This document shows positions 1-7,826 of a stretch of 64,000 bases of DNA, piece by piece (position 1 is the first letter of the stretch; each line of letters opens with the position of its first letter). Made by a program: the position numbers and the translations under genes. Source of the stretch: Lactobacillus crispatus (GTDB taxonomy: Bacteria; Bacillota; Bacilli; Lactobacillales; Lactobacillaceae); contig NZ_CP072197.1 of NCBI RefSeq assembly GCF_018987235.1, positions 1,984,001 to 2,048,000 on the forward strand, written 5' to 3'. The notes below the pieces were generated by a model, which made no database searches, was not told where the DNA came from, and saw only the letters and a program-made list of their open reading frames with translations.

Positions 1-73
1 TATCCGCCAATAATTCTTCAGCCTCGTTCTTTAATTCAGGATCCATACGAGCTGTAATCTTTGTATCTTTCAT
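1..73 (-). CDS. RelB/DinJ-family antitoxin, N-terminal end only
   Basis: The first 24 codons read MKDTKITARMDPELKNEAEE and onward, the usual start of a RelB/DinJ ribbon-helix-helix antitoxin. These proteins bind their own promoter and neutralise a YafQ/RelE-type mRNA interferase. The gene runs off the left edge, so the toxin partner and the dimer helices cannot be seen. Two direct repeats lie just upstream. Family assignment rests on a short stretch only. Confidence 0.6.
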   Translation of the reverse strand, partial: MKDTKITARMDPELKNEAEELLAD

Positions 74-91
74 TGTTGTTATCACCTTGCC

Positions 92-112
92 TTACATTGT
101 ACTTACATTGTA
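92..112. promoter_or_regulatory. tandem direct repeat before the RelB-like gene
   Basis: Two copies of TTACATTGTA (92-101 and 103-112) lie 11 bp apart, about 20 bp upstream of the antitoxin start. RelB-type antitoxins usually autoregulate, so this is a plausible operator. That role is inferred from position only. Confidence 0.35.
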
Positions 113-183
113 TCATATAAATAAGACTAAACTAGCAAAAAGCATCTACAACTATGTTAAGTATTGATAGGAGTTGATTAATT

Positions 184-309
184 ATGCTAAATATTGAAGA
201 ATCAATTAAAGAATTTGAAACATATTTTCAAGGCAAGCCTAATGAAGTTGAAGTAGTTACACGAACTATAGCAGTAGTGAATAAGAAAGATCAGCATAAA
301 AATAAATAA
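184..309 (+). CDS. small hypothetical protein, 41 aa
   Basis: An ATG preceded by AGGAG (169-173) opens a 41-codon frame starting MLNIEESIKEFE and ending KDQHKNK. A rho-independent terminator follows at 342-366, so it forms a complete small transcription unit between the RelB-like gene (divergent) and hflX. The composition is charged, with no signal peptide or membrane segment. I do not recognise the family. The good ribosome binding site and own terminator support it being real. Confidence 0.5.
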   Translation: MLNIEESIKEFETYFQGKPNEVEVVTRTIAVVNKKDQHKNK

Positions 310-341
310 TTCTACTTGCATCCTTCAAAACACATCTTACG

Positions 342-366
342 AGTGGTCATTTGACCGCTTTTTTTC
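342..366 (+). terminator. rho-independent terminator after the 41-aa gene
   Basis: AGTGGTCA pairs with TGACCGCT (one G-U) around a 2-base loop, followed by a run of seven T. Confidence 0.7.
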
Positions 367-452
367 TACCTCTTTCCAATCAATTCGACTTCTTTCCTTA
401 TTATATGGATCTGTAATACAATAAACTTAACAACAAATAACGAGGTGTTTTT

Positions 453-1718
453 ATGATTGATAATCAACCTAAAAAGACAAAAGCATATATCGCGGGCGTA
501 AACTTAAACGACCCAAACTTCGACTACTACATGACCGAGCTGGCCAACTTGACTGAAGCCAACAACATGGAAGTAGTTGGACAAAGTTTTCAAAATGCAG
601 AATCAATTGTCGCTGGGACCTACCTCGGTGTCGGCAAAATCAATGAAATTAGAACTATGGCTCAGGGATTGAAAGCCAAGGTATTAGTCTTAAATGATGA
701 ATTGACACCGGTCCAAATCCGTAACTTGGAAAAATTAACCAAGATGCGAGTAATCGATCGGACGGAATTGATCCTTGAGATCTTTTCTAACAGAGCGCGT
801 ACCAAGCAAGCTAAATTGCAGGTACAGCTAGCACGATTGCAATATGAACTCCCCCGCTTGCATCCCTCCGAGAACAACTTGGACCAGCAGCGTGGTGGTG
901 GCTTCGCTAACCGTGGTGCCGGTGAAAGTAAACTAGAGTTGAACCGGCGGACAATTGGCAAGCAAATTTCAGCCATCAAGAAAGAATTGAAGGCTGTTGC
1001 CGGCCAGGAAGAAATCAAAGCGGCACGACGCAACCAAAGTCGCATCCCTAAAGTCGCTCTCGTTGGCTACACCAATGCCGGTAAATCAACCACAATGAAC
1101 GGACTATTGCGTGAATTTTCTAAAGAAGGAGCCGACAAGGAAGTCTTCGTTAAAAACATGCTTTTTGCTACGCTAGATACTTCCGTGCGGCGGATCGACT
1201 TGAAAGATAACTTTAGCTTCATTCTGTCTGACACTGTCGGTTTCATTTCCAAACTGCCCCACAACTTGGTTGAATCCTTCAAGGCTACCCTGCAAGAAAC
1301 GCGTGATGCTGATTTATTAATCAACGTTGTTGACGCCTCTGACCCGAACATGGTGCAAATGATTCGGACAACGCAGAACGTTTTAGATGAAATTGGCGTT
1401 AAAGGAATTCCGATGATTACCGCCTACAACAAGGCTGATAAGACTGATCGCAATTACCCACAGATCGAAGGCGACGACATTCTTTATTCCGCCATCGATC
1501 CAAAATCGATCAAACTACTGGCCGACTTGATCACCAAGCGCGTTTTTGCCAACTATGAAAAGTTTGACTTGATCCTGCCACTAAGCGCGGGTAAGGAACT
1601 GGCTTACCTGCATGATCACGCCCAAGTTTTACGTGAAGACTACCAAGACGATGGCGTACACATCGAAGCGAACATCGCGCCCGACGACCAAGGACGCTTC
1701 CGTCAATATTTGGCCTAA
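453..1718 (+). CDS. hflX: GTPase HflX
   Basis: A 421-aa ribosome-associated GTPase of the HflX family, which binds the 50S subunit and splits or rescues stalled ribosomes. The N-terminal HflX subdomain (about 1-160) carries the glycine-rich GGGFANRGAGESKLE linker. A helical linker follows, then the G domain: G1 GYTNAGKS near 205-212, G3 DTVGF near 258 followed by ISKLPHNLVESF, and G4-like NKAD near 327. Length is normal for the family. The start is preceded by GAGG (442-445). A secreted CAP-protein gene follows after 16 bp on the same strand and may be co-transcribed. Confidence 0.95.
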   Translation: MIDNQPKKTKAYIAGVNLNDPNFDYYMTELANLTEANNMEVVGQSFQNAESIVAGTYLGVGKINEIRTMAQGLKAKVLVLNDELTPVQIRNLEKLTKMRVIDRTELILEIFSNRARTKQAKLQVQLARLQYELPRLHPSENNLDQQRGGGFANRGAGESKLELNRRTIGKQISAIKKELKAVAGQEEIKAARRNQSRIPKVALVGYTNAGKSTTMNGLLREFSKEGADKEVFVKNMLFATLDTSVRRIDLKDNFSFILSDTVGFISKLPHNLVESFKATLQETRDADLLINVVDASDPNMVQMIRTTQNVLDEIGVKGIPMITAYNKADKTDRNYPQIEGDDILYSAIDPKSIKLLADLITKRVFANYEKFDLILPLSAGKELAYLHDHAQVLREDYQDDGVHIEANIAPDDQGRFRQYLA

Positions 1719-1734
1719 CTAGACTAGGAAAAAT

Positions 1735-2763
1735 ATGAAAAAACATAATCTGCTGTTCCTTTTTGCTCTCACATTTTTGTTAGTTCCTACTAACACGCCT
1801 GTAATGGCTGCTAAATATAGTGCTAGTGAGGCAAAAAAGGTGCGCACTTTTCAAAAAAGCTATCATCGTTTGAGCCAGAAGAATTACGATCGGATTTCAC
1901 TTTTTGCCATGCAGCCAAATTTTGGTATTCCTTTTTCAGCGGGAGTGCTTGACCCTGATTACATCAAAACTTCAATGGCTTATGTCAATTATTACCGCTC
2001 ATTGGTTGGACTGCCTGATGACGCTAACTATGCTAATGACAACGTTAACGCACAACTTGGTGCTGCCGCGCTAGCTTCAGTTAACGCGGAGCAAAATCTG
2101 CGAGCCCATGGCTTACAAGGTTACGTCAAGCCTGGCTACATCAGCGATACTGACTGGGACACAGCGGAAAATACCACATTGGGCAATATCAATTTTTCAG
2201 AATCAACTAGCGGAACTACCGCTGGCGAGATCGTCACCGATCTGATACGTGAAGATAATAATATTGCAGGTAATGGCAACATCGGTCACCGCGGCATGAT
2301 CCTGTCGACGCGAGCCACCCGAATGGGAATTGGTGCTGCTTATGGCACTGAAAATAATGTCTTGTATTCTGTTGAACATGGACTATTTGCTGATGATATT
2401 TTGCGTCAGCCTGTGAAAAGCCGAATCGTTTATCCAGCTGCCGGCGTTTTTCCCTACGAATTAGTTGGTGGTAAAACGCCATGGTCTTACTCAACAACCG
2501 AGCGAATTTCTGGTCAGCCGAAAATTTACATCACGGATTTGACCACCAAGAAAAAGCGGCAAGCGACACAGGTGCGCAACTTCGGCACCACTTTTTACGG
2601 TGACGGCTACACAACAACGATCACTTACCGACCTGGCAAAACCAAGTTAATCAACACGCACAAGTACCGTGTACAAATCGGCAAACATTATAGCTACAGT
2701 TTCAGATTTTTCAGGCAAAATAGCACATTGAAAAATAAACAGATTGTAAAGCATCGAAAATGA
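1735..2763 (+). CDS. secreted CAP-domain protein
   Basis: A 342-aa protein with a classical signal peptide (Lys-rich start, hydrophobic LLFLFALTFLLV core, likely cleavage after VMA near residue 25). The central part matches the CAP/SCP-like fold: ALASVNAEQNLRAHG, an AENT turn, GHRGMILS and a MGIGAAYG stretch. CAP proteins of lactobacilli are extracellular and their substrates are mostly unknown. The basic C-terminal part (FRFFRQNSTLK...) may bind the wall. It lies 16 bp after hflX and ends at a strong terminator. Confidence 0.8.
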   Translation: MKKHNLLFLFALTFLLVPTNTPVMAAKYSASEAKKVRTFQKSYHRLSQKNYDRISLFAMQPNFGIPFSAGVLDPDYIKTSMAYVNYYRSLVGLPDDANYANDNVNAQLGAAALASVNAEQNLRAHGLQGYVKPGYISDTDWDTAENTTLGNINFSESTSGTTAGEIVTDLIREDNNIAGNGNIGHRGMILSTRATRMGIGAAYGTENNVLYSVEHGLFADDILRQPVKSRIVYPAAGVFPYELVGGKTPWSYSTTERISGQPKIYITDLTTKKKRQATQVRNFGTTFYGDGYTTTITYRPGKTKLINTHKYRVQIGKHYSYSFRFFRQNSTLKNKQIVKHRK

Positions 2764-2778
2764 AATACGTTGATATGC

Positions 2779-2819
2779 AAAACGGCTCAAGCAGTTGTAC
2801 ATCCTGCTTGAGCCGTTTT
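2779..2819 (+). terminator. strong terminator after the CAP gene
   Basis: A 16-bp perfect stem, AAAACGGCTCAAGCAG against CTGCTTGAGCCGTTTT, with a 9-base loop. The T-rich 3' arm serves as the release tract. Confidence 0.85.
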
Positions 2820-3006
2820 AGATAGTAACAAATATTGTAGTCTGTTCAACAATCTTCATGTAAAATAATATTTAGGTCTATTGTAGCGGTTAGCTACCGC
2901 TAAGACTTAGTAACTTTAGCATGGCTACACACCCCTCGATCAATTCTTAAGTTATGGAGGTGGAAGCTATGCATAAATTGGGTAGACTGGAGAAGTAGGC
3001 TTCCAA

Positions 3007-3117
3007 ATGATTGCTTGGGCTATCGCTATTGCGATTGTGCTGAATGCCTTAGGCGTTTTCGCTATTCGTTTGGCTATTGCGTATGCGATAACAAAAAAAG
3101 CTAATCACAAGGATTAG
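3007..3117 (+). CDS. 36-aa hydrophobic micropeptide, possible type I toxin
   Basis: The frame starts MIAWAIAIAIVLNALG, continues as one predicted membrane helix and ends in a charged tail (KKANHKD). This is the shape of type I toxin peptides. The 5' region has TGGAAGC (upstream of the start) complementary to GCTTCCA just before the ATG, which could hide the start. A hairpin (2884-2902) lies further upstream and a terminator (3148-3188) downstream. No antisense RNA promoter was demonstrated and I do not recognise the peptide family. It could be a chance frame. Confidence 0.35.
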   Translation: MIAWAIAIAIVLNALGVFAIRLAIAYAITKKANHKD

Positions 3118-3147
3118 CCGAAACAACAGTCATCTTAAGTTACGATT

Positions 3148-3188
3148 GGAGTTAGCGACTGGTACTCGCTAGCTCCTTTTCTTTTATT
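3148..3188 (+). terminator. terminator after the micropeptide
   Basis: GGAGTTAGCGA pairs with TCGCTAGCTCC across a 7-base loop, followed by TTTTCTTTTATT. Confidence 0.7.
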
Positions 3189-3201
3189 ATTTTAATATGA
3201 T

Positions 3202-3621
3202 TTAGAATTTATTGCAATGTTTAGAAGCGCTTATTCTACGCCAATGACGTAACGCATGATGAATCAATAGCTTGTTATACCAAGCATAATTGTGCTTCAT
3301 ATAATTATAGGCGGTTGTAAAATTTTCCAGTTGGCTAGCCGCAATGAATTGATTGCGTGTCCAATGCCAATCCTGAGTAGGATAATATAAAATTTTCACT
3401 CGGATTACCCTTCCTACTGTAATAATTGCCTGATCATGATGATAACGCGTGCGAGCAACATTGAGGTAGCTACCAATTAAAGTATTGCGCCAGTATCGAT
3501 TATGCAGATAATTTTTCTCCCAAAGCAAGGCCTTGCGCAATACCTTAGAAATGCAGTACCATTCGCGTTTGCCGTTAGGCAATTCAACCAAACACCAAAG
3601 ATATTGGTGTCTCTTCGCCAT
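3202..3621 (-). CDS. hypothetical basic protein, 139 aa
   Basis: A soluble-looking protein rich in Trp, Tyr, His and Arg (starts MAKRHQYLWCLVELPNGKRE). There is no signal peptide or membrane segment, and no motif I can name. It stands alone between the micropeptide unit and a non-coding stretch. The frame is long, and a GGGG-type ribosome binding site precedes the ATG, so it is probably expressed. Function unknown. Confidence 0.5.
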   Translation of the reverse strand: MAKRHQYLWCLVELPNGKREWYCISKVLRKALLWEKNYLHNRYWRNTLIGSYLNVARTRYHHDQAIITVGRVIRVKILYYPTQDWHWTRNQFIAASQLENFTTAYNYMKHNYAWYNKLLIHHALRHWRRISASKHCNKF

Positions 3622-3644
3622 TCAATCCACCCCTTCTAATTAAT

Positions 3645-3950
3645 ATCGGCTTTAATTATACCGCTACTAGCTATTCAGTTAGAAAATCAATAATGTCAGA
3701 AAATATTAGGTCATGATGTCAAATCTATTCAACTGACATCATTTGTCCTAAGAACGCATTTACCGCTTGCTTAATATACTCGCTGCAAAGGTGAGTATAC
3801 TGCGTTGAATTTCTGGACATGGCTCTGCTTAAACGGTCTTGATGGGTGTCATTTTAATCCCTTCTTTAATTTTTGCCATAATTTTCTCCACACTGAAAAC
3901 TATGGCAAAAAAGTAGAATTTTTCAGTCTAGAGAAAACTTTTATCAATAC
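3645..3950. other. intergenic stretch with two palindromes, no convincing gene
   Basis: About 300 bp without a supported gene. It holds a perfect 9-bp inverted repeat (ATGATGTCA at 3713-3721, TGACATCAT at 3734-3742) and a second palindrome around 3775-3805 (TATACTC/GAGTATA). On the minus strand a very short frame (MAKIKEGIKMTPIKTV, then stop) is followed by out-of-frame coding-like sequence, so a decayed gene is possible. Nothing identifies it. Confidence 0.4.
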
Positions 3951-3977
3951 AAAAAAGCAAGCGCATTAATCGCCTGC
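3951..3977 (-). terminator. terminator of the first NlpC/P60 gene
   Basis: On the minus strand GCAGGCG pairs with CGCTTGC (one G-U) around a short loop, then six T. Confidence 0.6.
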
Positions 3978-4001
3978 CTAAAAGTATTCAAAATTACTTC
4001 T

Positions 4002-4895
4002 CTATAGCACTCTCTTAGCAATCGATGGTGTAAAGTAACTCGATACCGTTTGCAAAATAGTACCTTGCTCCGGTGTTGCTGCGTTTACATATTGATTGTT
4101 TCCTACATAAATTGCAACGTGGTATGGAGCTGTCGTTGAACCCCAGAAGACTAAGTCACCTGGCTGCAAGTTGTTCAATGAAACAGTTTGACCAACCTTA
4201 ACTTGATCATAAGTTGTTCTTGGCAAGTTAACGCCGGCCGCTTTTTGGTAAACATATTGTACTAAGCCAGAACAGTCAAATGAATCCGGACCTTCTGCAC
4301 CCCAGACATAATTCTTACCTATCTGTTGTTTAGCTAGCGCAACAATTGAAGCGGCCTTACTAGTAGCTTGCGTTGAAGAAGTTTGGTTAGTATTTTGGCT
4401 AGTCTTCTTGATTGCCGTATTAACAATTTGCTTAGCCTTCTTCACCTTAGCTATCTTTTCAGCCTTCTTCTGAGTAGCCGTTTTAGTAGCTACTGCCGCT
4501 GTCTTCTTATTAACAGTAGTCTTTGTCTGCTTAGCTTCCGTTTTCTTAACAGTTGGTGCTTGCGATACTTCTGCTTTTTCTCCAGCAGTAACATCTACGG
4601 TATAACGCGCTTCAATCCATTCACGCGTTCCAACCTTGTACCACAAGTTGCCCTTCTTATCGAGTGCAGTCTCAGCTACATTCCAGACCGTGCCGTCCTT
4701 AGCACGGTAGCCCATGAATTGACCATTCTCATAGTTGGTCCAAATATTCAGGCTCTTACCTGGTAAATAGCTAATCTTAACTTGCTTAATCGCAGTAAAA
4801 TTAGCTGCACGAACAGTTTTCATTGATGTGATTGCGGAAACACCCGTAACGGTCAGGGCTGCAGCCGCTCCCACTTTAAAAAAATTATGTTTCAT
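4002..4895 (-). CDS. secreted NlpC/P60 peptidoglycan hydrolase with SLAP-like domain
   Basis: A 297-aa secreted cell-wall hydrolase. A signal peptide (MKHNFFKVGAAAALTVTG) is followed by a SLAP-like wall-binding segment (KISYLPGKSLNIWTNYENG and on to the IEARYTV region). A Lys/Ala/Thr-rich linker follows, then a C-terminal NlpC/P60 (C40) domain with DCSGLVQYVY (catalytic Cys), a PGDLVFWG turn and YHVAIYVG (catalytic His). This family usually cleaves D-Glu-diamino acid bonds in stem peptides. I chose the ATG at 4895, since AGGGG lies 7 bp before it; the longer frame upstream lacks a binding site. It is the first of three tandem paralogues. Confidence 0.85.
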   Translation of the reverse strand: MKHNFFKVGAAAALTVTGVSAITSMKTVRAANFTAIKQVKISYLPGKSLNIWTNYENGQFMGYRAKDGTVWNVAETALDKKGNLWYKVGTREWIEARYTVDVTAGEKAEVSQAPTVKKTEAKQTKTTVNKKTAAVATKTATQKKAEKIAKVKKAKQIVNTAIKKTSQNTNQTSSTQATSKAASIVALAKQQIGKNYVWGAEGPDSFDCSGLVQYVYQKAAGVNLPRTTYDQVKVGQTVSLNNLQPGDLVFWGSTTAPYHVAIYVGNNQYVNAATPEQGTILQTVSSYFTPSIAKRVL

Positions 4896-5021
4896 AATTG
4901 AATCCCCTTGGTAGCGAAACAGGTGAAAACTTTTCACCTAAAATTACCCACTCTTACTATGTAACGCCTTCATTATTGCATGTCCTACCTCAAGAAGCAA
5001 ATTGGAACATTACAATATTAC

Positions 5022-5050
5022 AAAAAAGACGGATCACTGGAATCCGTCTT
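5022..5050 (-). terminator. terminator of the second NlpC/P60 gene
   Basis: GACGGAT and ATCCGTC form the stem; on the minus strand a run of six T follows. Confidence 0.75.
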
Positions 5051-5064
5051 CATTACTTACTATC

Positions 5065-5808
5065 TTAATTTAAAACACGCTTAGCAACACTTGGGTAGAA
5101 GTATGAACTCAAAGTTTGCTTGATTACGCCTTGACCTGGTGTAGCAGCGTGGATGTATTGGTTGTTACCAACATAGATACCTACGTGATATGGAGCACTT
5201 GCACTACCCCAGAAAAGCAAATCACCCGGTTGAAGATTATCCATAGAAACGGTTGATCCTTGCTTAACTTGATCATAAGTAGTTCTACCCAACTTCACGC
5301 CAGCAGCGTTAGAGTAAACATATTGTACCAAACCTGAACAGTCAAAACCGTTAGTTCCTGTACCACCCCAAACATAGGACTTGCCTAATTGTGCTGAAGC
5401 CAAAGTAATAACTGCTGAAGCATCACCAGTTGCTTGAACTGACTTCTTAGCCTTTTTAGCTTTCTTAACTGCTTGAGCCTTATCTGAACTAGCATCAACA
5501 GTATATTGAGCTAAAATCCATTGGTTATCACCAATTTGGTACCATGTACGGCCCTTCTTATCAGTCTTGGTGTCAAAAACATTCCAAGTAGTACCATGTT
5601 GAGCACGTTGACCAGTAAAGTGGCCACCATTGTAGTTGTCCCAGATGTTAATTCCATAACCTGCAATGTAGTTAATCTTTACTTTGGTAGTAGCAGCTTG
5701 AACAGTAGCATTAGTTGAATCTGGCTTGATGACATTTACTGCAGCTACACCGGTCAGAGTTAATGCAGCAGCTGCGGTAACTTTTACGAAATTGCTCTTA
5801 ATATTCAT
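5065..5808 (-). CDS. secreted NlpC/P60 peptidoglycan hydrolase with SLAP-like domain
   Basis: A 247-aa paralogue of the preceding gene: signal peptide, SLAP-like region (KINYIAGYGINIWDNYNGG), a short Lys-rich linker and an NlpC/P60 domain with DCSGLVQYVY and YHVGIYVG. The start is the ATG at 5808 with AGGAG six bases upstream. The linker is much shorter than in the 4002-4895 protein. The long AT-rich 5' region (about 270 bp to the next gene) and an own terminator suggest a single-gene transcript. Confidence 0.87.
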   Translation of the reverse strand: MNIKSNFVKVTAAAALTLTGVAAVNVIKPDSTNATVQAATTKVKINYIAGYGINIWDNYNGGHFTGQRAQHGTTWNVFDTKTDKKGRTWYQIGDNQWILAQYTVDASSDKAQAVKKAKKAKKSVQATGDASAVITLASAQLGKSYVWGGTGTNGFDCSGLVQYVYSNAAGVKLGRTTYDQVKQGSTVSMDNLQPGDLLFWGSASAPYHVGIYVGNNQYIHAATPGQGVIKQTLSSYFYPSVAKRVLN

Positions 5809-6007
5809 CAAATTCTCCTATATGTTTTCACTATATATATAAGCATTCTTAGAATTTATTACTTAAGCTGGTAACGAAAATATTAATTCATCGAAAAATC
5901 TTTAAATTTCTTTAACGTATTTAACAAAATCTATAATAATGTCCTAATGTTACAGTAGTGTTACAAAAGTAATACTGATTTAATAAATATTACGTTTCCG
6001 TCAAAAA

Positions 6008-6038
6008 GAAAAATAGCTAGGGAGATTTCCCTAACTAT
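6008..6038 (-). terminator. terminator of the third NlpC/P60 gene
   Basis: ATAGCTAGGGA pairs with TCCCTAACTAT (one wobble pair); T-run on the minus strand. Confidence 0.7.
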
Positions 6039-6076
6039 CTTAATTAGATATTTTATTTTTAGGAAGACTAACGCAA

Positions 6077-6628
6077 TTAGTCGATTACACGCTTAGCTGA
6101 TGATGGGTAAAATGAAGCTAAGGTTTGTTGCTTAACATTTTGACCAGGAGCTGGAGCGTGAACAAACTTGCCGTTACCTACGTAGATACCTACATGGTAG
6201 TTACCCCAGAATAATAAGTCACCCTTCTTAAGCTTCTTAGTTGAAACTGAAATGGTCTTACCAAGAGTAATTTGACCGTAAGTAGTTCTTGGCAAAGTCT
6301 TGTTAATAGCATTCTTGAAAACGTAAGTAGTTAAGCCTGAGCAGTCAAAACCGCTAGGACCAGCAGCACCGTAAATGTAAGGCTTGCCGATTTGCTTCTT
6401 AACAAGCTTAACAACTGCATTACGCTTCTTAGTAGCAGCTGATTCTTGCTTAACTGAACTTGAGTCAGGTTTAGTAGTTTCAAGATCTGAAGTTGAGTTG
6501 TTAGTAGTTACAATAGTGTTTTCAACGTCATCAGCGTGAACAGTTGATGGAACATTGATAGCTGAGATACCGGTAAAGAATACTGATAAAGCTGCGGTGT
6601 ATTTTACTAAAGTACGTCTAAAATTCAA
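6077..6628 (-). CDS. small secreted NlpC/P60 hydrolase, TTG start
   Basis: A 183-aa secreted protein with a signal peptide (ending near VHA), an acidic Ser/Thr-rich linker and a C-terminal NlpC/P60 domain (DCSGLTTYVF with the catalytic Cys, YHVGIYVG with the His). Unlike its two neighbours it has no SLAP-like region, so it may be released rather than wall bound. The only sensible start is TTG at 6628, with GAGGAG about ten bases upstream. It is single-gene and ends at its own hairpin. Confidence 0.82.
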   Translation of the reverse strand: MNFRRTLVKYTAALSVFFTGISAINVPSTVHADDVENTIVTTNNSTSDLETTKPDSSSVKQESAATKKRNAVVKLVKKQIGKPYIYGAAGPSGFDCSGLTTYVFKNAINKTLPRTTYGQITLGKTISVSTKKLKKGDLLFWGNYHVGIYVGNGKFVHAPAPGQNVKQQTLASFYPSSAKRVID

Positions 6629-6800
6629 AATTAATTGTCTCCTCTAAAAATTACTAAATTGTTTTTTTGATTTCTTAAATCAATTGACGTTTTATATAAT
6701 ACCGATTGAATGTTACACGAATGTTTCAAAAGAGCTACCATCGCGTTAAGAAACCTTATTAAAAAACACATTTTATGTAAAAAAGGGAAGACCCAAAAAG

Positions 6801-7343
6801 CTAGCGAAGCTTTGCTATCAGTGCATCGAGAGCACTTTTGGTCTTTGTTAAATTGTCGTTAATTAATATATGAGCGTAATTTTTCAGATCAGCTGGCAAT
6901 GAATTTAATTCACTACCACTAAGTCTTTCTTTAATCTTACTTGGATCATCACCGCGCTTGAGCAAACGCTCTTCTAGCTCTTTTTTGGTAGATGTTGTTA
7001 TATAAAGGAAATAGACTTTGTCACCCAATTGCTGAATATAGGTATAAACGCCTTTGATATCGACAATTAGAGAAACTAAGTCACTTTTTTTCCAAGCTAA
7101 ATTCAATGCTTCACGACTTGAGCCATACTGATAAGATCCATACTTAATATGTTCAAAAAAGTGCAGCTGGGCAAAAGTTTCATCGGTTTCAAAATGATAA
7201 GAAACATTCTGCTCCTCGCCTGATCGCATCGGCCGCGTGGTATGCGTTAATACGCGTGGAATACCATATTTTTCAGTTAAATATTCTGAAACAGTCGTCT
7301 TGCCAGCACCACTAGGTCCTGCAATAAGAATTATTTTTTTCAA
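6801..7343 (-). CDS. guanylate kinase-like P-loop kinase
   Basis: A 180-aa protein of the guanylate kinase fold. The P-loop GPSGAGKTT sits at residues 9-17, and THTTRPMRSGEEQNVSYHF corresponds to the GMP-binding HTTRxxRxxE region. It would phosphorylate GMP to GDP. It is shorter than housekeeping Gmk (about 200 aa) and stands alone rather than beside rpoZ, so it may be a second copy with another substrate. It is divergent from the 7439 gene. Confidence 0.75.
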   Translation of the reverse strand: MKKIILIAGPSGAGKTTVSEYLTEKYGIPRVLTHTTRPMRSGEEQNVSYHFETDETFAQLHFFEHIKYGSYQYGSSREALNLAWKKSDLVSLIVDIKGVYTYIQQLGDKVYFLYITTSTKKELEERLLKRGDDPSKIKERLSGSELNSLPADLKNYAHILINDNLTKTKSALDALIAKLR

Positions 7344-7438
7344 AACCTGATTCTCCCCACTTGAAAATGTTGCTTTTTTATAATAGCATTCTTGTGTTAT
7401 AAAAGACTAAAACTTTTTCTCGGAAGGGAGAATTATAG

Positions 7439-7741
7439 ATGAAAAAAGCAGATGTAAAAGTTGGTGCAATCGTTGGTGCCAAATCAGAAGAAGAACTTAA
7501 GAAGCCATTCCAAGGCAAAGTTGAAAAGATCTACGAAAATTCCGCATTGCTTGCAATTACTTCATACGATCCCGTTGACGCCACTGCTATCAGCGACTTG
7601 AACAATAAGATTGTAGTTAACTTCAAGAATTTAAAGACTGCTCGCGCTGCCAAGAACAGTAAGACTGCTTCAACTAATGAAGTTAAGATTGAAAAAATTG
7701 CCAAGAAGAACGACGATAAAAAAGAAGCAGACAAGAAGTAA
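7439..7741 (+). CDS. DUF2187-like small protein with Lys-rich tail
   Basis: A 100-aa cytoplasmic protein. The first ~65 residues (VGAIVGAKSEE, FQGKVEKIYENSALLAI) resemble the KOW-like DUF2187 fold. The tail is a Lys/Asp/Glu-rich disordered stretch. GGAAGGGAG (7422-7430) is a strong ribosome binding site. It forms a single-gene unit ending in a terminator. Function is unknown; nucleic-acid binding would fit the basic tail but is a guess. Confidence 0.6.
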   Translation: MKKADVKVGAIVGAKSEEELKKPFQGKVEKIYENSALLAITSYDPVDATAISDLNNKIVVNFKNLKTARAAKNSKTASTNEVKIEKIAKKNDDKKEADKK

Positions 7742-7750
7742 AATTTGACA

Positions 7751-7788
7751 AAAATAGCCCGCGCAATGTTTACGCGAGCTATTTTTTT
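7751..7788 (+). terminator. terminator after the DUF2187-like gene
   Basis: AAAATAGC-CGCG pairs with CGCG-GCTATTTT with one mismatch, followed by seven T. Confidence 0.8.
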
Positions 7789-7826
7789 GCCTAAAATTAG
7801 GACATCGATACGAGAGGAAATATTTT

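Noticed and set aside
662..1045. 127-codon minus-strand frame inside hflX
   Set aside because: It is antisense to a well-conserved gene, with no binding site or recognisable domain.
3645..3950. Decayed transposase on the minus strand
   Set aside because: No stretch could be matched to a transposase; only very short frames remain.
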